Below, piece by piece: positions 62,126 through 64,000 of a stretch of 64,000 nt of DNA (its first letter is position 1; the number at the start of each line of letters is the position of its first letter). The stretch lies in the NCBI RefSeq assembly GCF_000739015.1, contig NZ_JPUG01000063.1:1-64000 (forward strand), given 5' to 3'. Below the pieces are notes generated by a model, which was given only the letters and a program-made list of their open reading frames with translations, had not been told where the DNA came from and searched no databases. This DNA comes from Microvirga sp. BSC39 (GTDB lineage Bacteria; Pseudomonadota; Alphaproteobacteria; Rhizobiales; Beijerinckiaceae). The position numbers were made by a program, and so were the translations under genes.

Positions 62126-63385
62126 ATGCTGATCGATCGCTTCGAAGCTGACTACCTCCTCGAGACCCCGATCGCTCCCGAACGTGCGGCCGAGATCATC
62201 GCCGGCGAGCAGTCGAGCGGCACCTTTGTGGAGGTTCCCGGTGAGACGCCCGAACTCAAGGAGCGGTCGGCCGCCCGGGTGACCCGGCTCGTCGTCCTTG
62301 ACGAGCCAGTCGCACAGCGCTCCCTCCCGTCGGCAGTCCCGCCGAAGCCCGGCGAGCGCATCACTCGGGCGCTCATTACCCTGTCATGGCCCTTGGCGAC
62401 GATCGGCCCTTCCCTGCCGAACCTGGTCGCGACCGTGGCCGGCAACCTGTTCGAGCTGAAGGATGTCAGCGGCCTGCGCCTGCTCGACATCCGCCTGCCG
62501 GCCGCTTTCGGCGCAGCTTATGCCGGTCCCCGCTTCGGGGTCGACGGCACACGCCGGCTTGCGGACGTTCACGGCCGCCCCCTGATCGGCACCATCATCA
62601 AGCCCAGCGTTGGTCTCGACGCCGAGGCAACGGCCGCCATGGTCAAGGACCTCTGCGAGGCCGGGATCGACTTCATCAAGGACGACGAACTGCAATCGGA
62701 CGGCCCCAACTGCCCGTTCGACGAGCGTGTGCGAGCCGTGATGCGCGTCATCAACGATCATGCGGACCGGACCGGCAAGAAGGCGATGTATGCCTTCAAT
62801 CTCACCGGCGAGCTCGACCAGATGCGGCGCCGCCACGACCTTGTCCGGGATCTCGGCGGCACATGCATCATGGCGAGCCTCAACTCGGTAGGGCTCGTCG
62901 GCATGATCGAGCTCGGCCGCTTTTCGGAGTTGCCGATCCACGCGCACCGCAACGGCTGGGGCTACCTCTCCCGGCATCCGCTGCTCGGCTGGTCCTATGT
63001 CGCCTGGCAAAAGCTGTGGCGACTGGCCGGCGCGGACCACATGCACGTCAATGGACTGCAAAACAAGTTCTCCGAGGACGATGACAGCGTGATCGCCTCG
63101 GCCCGGGCCTGCCTGACGCCGATGTTCGACGACAAGCCATGCACGGTGATGCCGGTATTCTCCTCCGGCCAGTCGGCGCGGCAGGTTCCCGGGACGTACG
63201 CGGGCCTGAACTCCACCGACCTGATGGTGACGGCCGGCGGCGGCATCATGGCCCATCCGGACGGTCCCGCGGCCGGCGTGAGGGCCCTGCGGGAGGCATG
63301 GGACGCAACGATCGCCGGCATTCCGCTCGAGGAGCATGCACGGACGCATCCCGAGCTCGGTCGCGCCCTGGAGATGGCCGCATGA
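62126..63385 (+). CDS. RuBisCO-like protein (form IV, apionate-pathway type)
   Basis: This 419-residue protein belongs to the RuBisCO large-subunit superfamily but is not a CO2-fixing enzyme by context. TIIKPSVGL gives K159 (equivalent to K175) and DFIKDDE gives the carbamylated K185 with D187 and E188. IHAHRNGWGYLSRHP and MHVNGLQNKFSED follow; SSGQSARQVPGTYAGLNSTDLMVTAGGGI replaces the RuBisCO loop-6 and phosphate-site regions. No small-subunit or phosphoribulokinase gene follows. It overlaps a DUF1537 kinase by ATGA. Known relatives OiaX and OiaT act on 3-oxo-isoapionate 4-phosphate in apiose/apionate catabolism; which of the two (decarboxylase or hydrolase) cannot be told. Confidence 0.88.
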   Translation: MLIDRFEADYLLETPIAPERAAEIIAGEQSSGTFVEVPGETPELKERSAARVTRLVVLDEPVAQRSLPSAVPPKPGERITRALITLSWPLATIGPSLPNLVATVAGNLFELKDVSGLRLLDIRLPAAFGAAYAGPRFGVDGTRRLADVHGRPLIGTIIKPSVGLDAEATAAMVKDLCEAGIDFIKDDELQSDGPNCPFDERVRAVMRVINDHADRTGKKAMYAFNLTGELDQMRRRHDLVRDLGGTCIMASLNSVGLVGMIELGRFSELPIHAHRNGWGYLSRHPLLGWSYVAWQKLWRLAGADHMHVNGLQNKFSEDDDSVIASARACLTPMFDDKPCTVMPVFSSGQSARQVPGTYAGLNSTDLMVTAGGGIMAHPDGPAAGVRALREAWDATIAGIPLEEHARTHPELGRALEMAA

Positions 63386-64000
63386 GCCCGCACCGACCTC
63401 TGCCGGAAGGACCCCTCGTGGGGTTCTACGGCGACGACTACACGGGGTCCTCGGCCGCGATGGAGGCGCTCGCCTTCGCCGGGCTGGACACCGTGCTGTT
63501 CCTTGCCCCTCCGACGCCGGAGCGCCTGAGGGCCTTCGGTGCCTACCGCGGCATCGGCATTGCCGGCGTCGCCCGTTCACGCAATCCCGACTGGATGGAC
63601 CGGAACCTGCCGCCGGTCTTCGAGCTGCTGCGCTCGCTCAACGCTCCGGTCGTGCACTACAAGGTTTGCTCGACCTTCGATTCCGCCCCGCATATCGGCT
63701 CGATCGGGCGGGCCATCGACATCGCGGCCGGACTGTTCGACGGCTGGATCCCGATGATCGTAGGCGACCCGGGAATGGGCCGCTTCCAGAGCTTCGGGCA
63801 CCTCTTCGCGCTGGCGCAGGGCAAGGGATACCGGCTCGACCGGCACCCGACGATGTCCAAGCACCCGGTCACCCCCATGGACGAGTCCGACCTCGGCCGT
63901 CACCTCGCGAAGCAGACGGACAAGGCCATTGGTCTCGTCGACTTCGTTGCCATGAAGCGAGGGCAAGCCGATGCACGCCTCGCCGATGCTCTCGCCTCCG
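63382..64000 (+). CDS. DUF1537 four-carbon-acid sugar kinase, partial, runs off the window
   Basis: The first 206 residues of a DUF1537 kinase: VGFYGDDYTGSSAAMEALAFAGLDTVLFL carries the acidic substrate-binding loop (DDYTGSS), then RSRNPDWMD, VHYKVCSTFDSAPHIGSIGRAID (K-x-C-S-T-F-D-S is diagnostic) and GDPGMGRFQSFGHLF. The ATG overlaps the RuBisCO-like stop. In apiose catabolism a DUF1537 protein (OiaK) phosphorylates 3-oxo-isoapionate, the substrate of the neighbouring RuBisCO-like enzyme; this pairing supports that reading. The ATP-binding C-terminal part lies outside the window. Confidence 0.9.
   Translation, partial: MSPHRPLPEGPLVGFYGDDYTGSSAAMEALAFAGLDTVLFLAPPTPERLRAFGAYRGIGIAGVARSRNPDWMDRNLPPVFELLRSLNAPVVHYKVCSTFDSAPHIGSIGRAIDIAAGLFDGWIPMIVGDPGMGRFQSFGHLFALAQGKGYRLDRHPTMSKHPVTPMDESDLGRHLAKQTDKAIGLVDFVAMKRGQADARLADALAS

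Noticed and set aside
62126..63385. True RuBisCO for carbon fixation
   Set aside because: No small-subunit or phosphoribulokinase gene follows; loop-6 and phosphate-site regions differ and the neighbour is a DUF1537 kinase.
1..64000. CRISPR array, rRNA or tRNA genes
   Set aside because: No regularly spaced repeats, rRNA-like sequence or tRNA cloverleaf was recognised by eye; a tRNA scan could still find one.

Overview
The window is high-GC DNA of an alphaproteobacterium. Gene content (MOBQ-type relaxase, Liv-type and polar amino-acid ABC operons, hydantoinase A/B, PntAB, a Nac-like LysR, a RuBisCO-like protein with a DUF1537 kinase) and IS types (IS630, IS5, IS110, ISNCY) fit the Hyphomicrobiales, possibly a Methylobacteriaceae genus such as Microvirga or Methylobacterium. 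The genus is an inference. No rRNA, tRNA or CRISPR array was recognised.

Region 1 (about 1-18.7 kb) is accessory DNA. It holds a broken IS630, a decayed 2-kb stretch, a lone MobA/MobL-type relaxase, XRE regulators, a membrane-anchored protein with a ParS/MbcA-type toxin-binding domain, a DEDDh exonuclease, several unknown proteins, a lipoprotein, RNase HI, a possible PD-(D/E)XK protein and a DUF1016 (YhcG-type) nuclease. A XerC/D-type recombinase (18.85-19.8 kb) follows.

Region 2 (19.9-35.6 kb) is one catabolic locus around a GntR/UTRA regulator. On the minus strand, in order of transcription, are gntR, a Liv-type ABC transporter (binding protein, two permeases, two ATPases), an MmgE/PrpD protein, an isocitrate-lyase/PEP-mutase-family lyase, hydantoinase B and A, an isochorismatase-fold hydrolase and a flavoprotein, nearly all with ATGA overlaps. 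Divergent on the plus strand is an aconitase-family LeuC/LeuD-like pair. A palindrome between the two directions is the likely GntR operator. The enzyme set could open a cyclic amide or imide and degrade the diacid by hydration and C-C cleavage. I propose a dimethylmaleate-type route as a testable hypothesis.

Region 3 (35.6-46.9 kb) starts with an IS110/ISNCY scar, then PEP carboxylase, the PntAB transhydrogenase and a small sugar-acid cluster (L-idonate dehydrogenase-like, 2-hydroxyacid dehydrogenase, gluconate 5-dehydrogenase-like). It ends with an IS5-family element.

Region 4 (47.3-60.1 kb) is an amino-acid/lactam locus: a polar amino-acid ABC transporter, an SDR, PxpA, a BCCP-like protein lacking the biotinyl lysine, PxpC, PxpB, biotin carboxylase and a normal BCCP. 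A Nac-like LysR, an RraA-family protein, an aminotransferase and the biotin importer BioY follow. Three copies of an ATAAG-N5-CTTAT palindrome (one imperfect), each matching ATA-N9-TAT, lie at the three control points of this locus and suggest one regulon. The biotin carboxylase, PxpB/PxpC and BCCP together resemble a urea carboxylase split into separate polypeptides.

Region 5 (60.2-64 kb) has a LysR gene divergent from an SDR, a form-IV RuBisCO-like protein and a truncated DUF1537 kinase, as in apionate/3-oxo-isoapionate catabolism. A T-N11-A palindrome lies in the divergent promoter.
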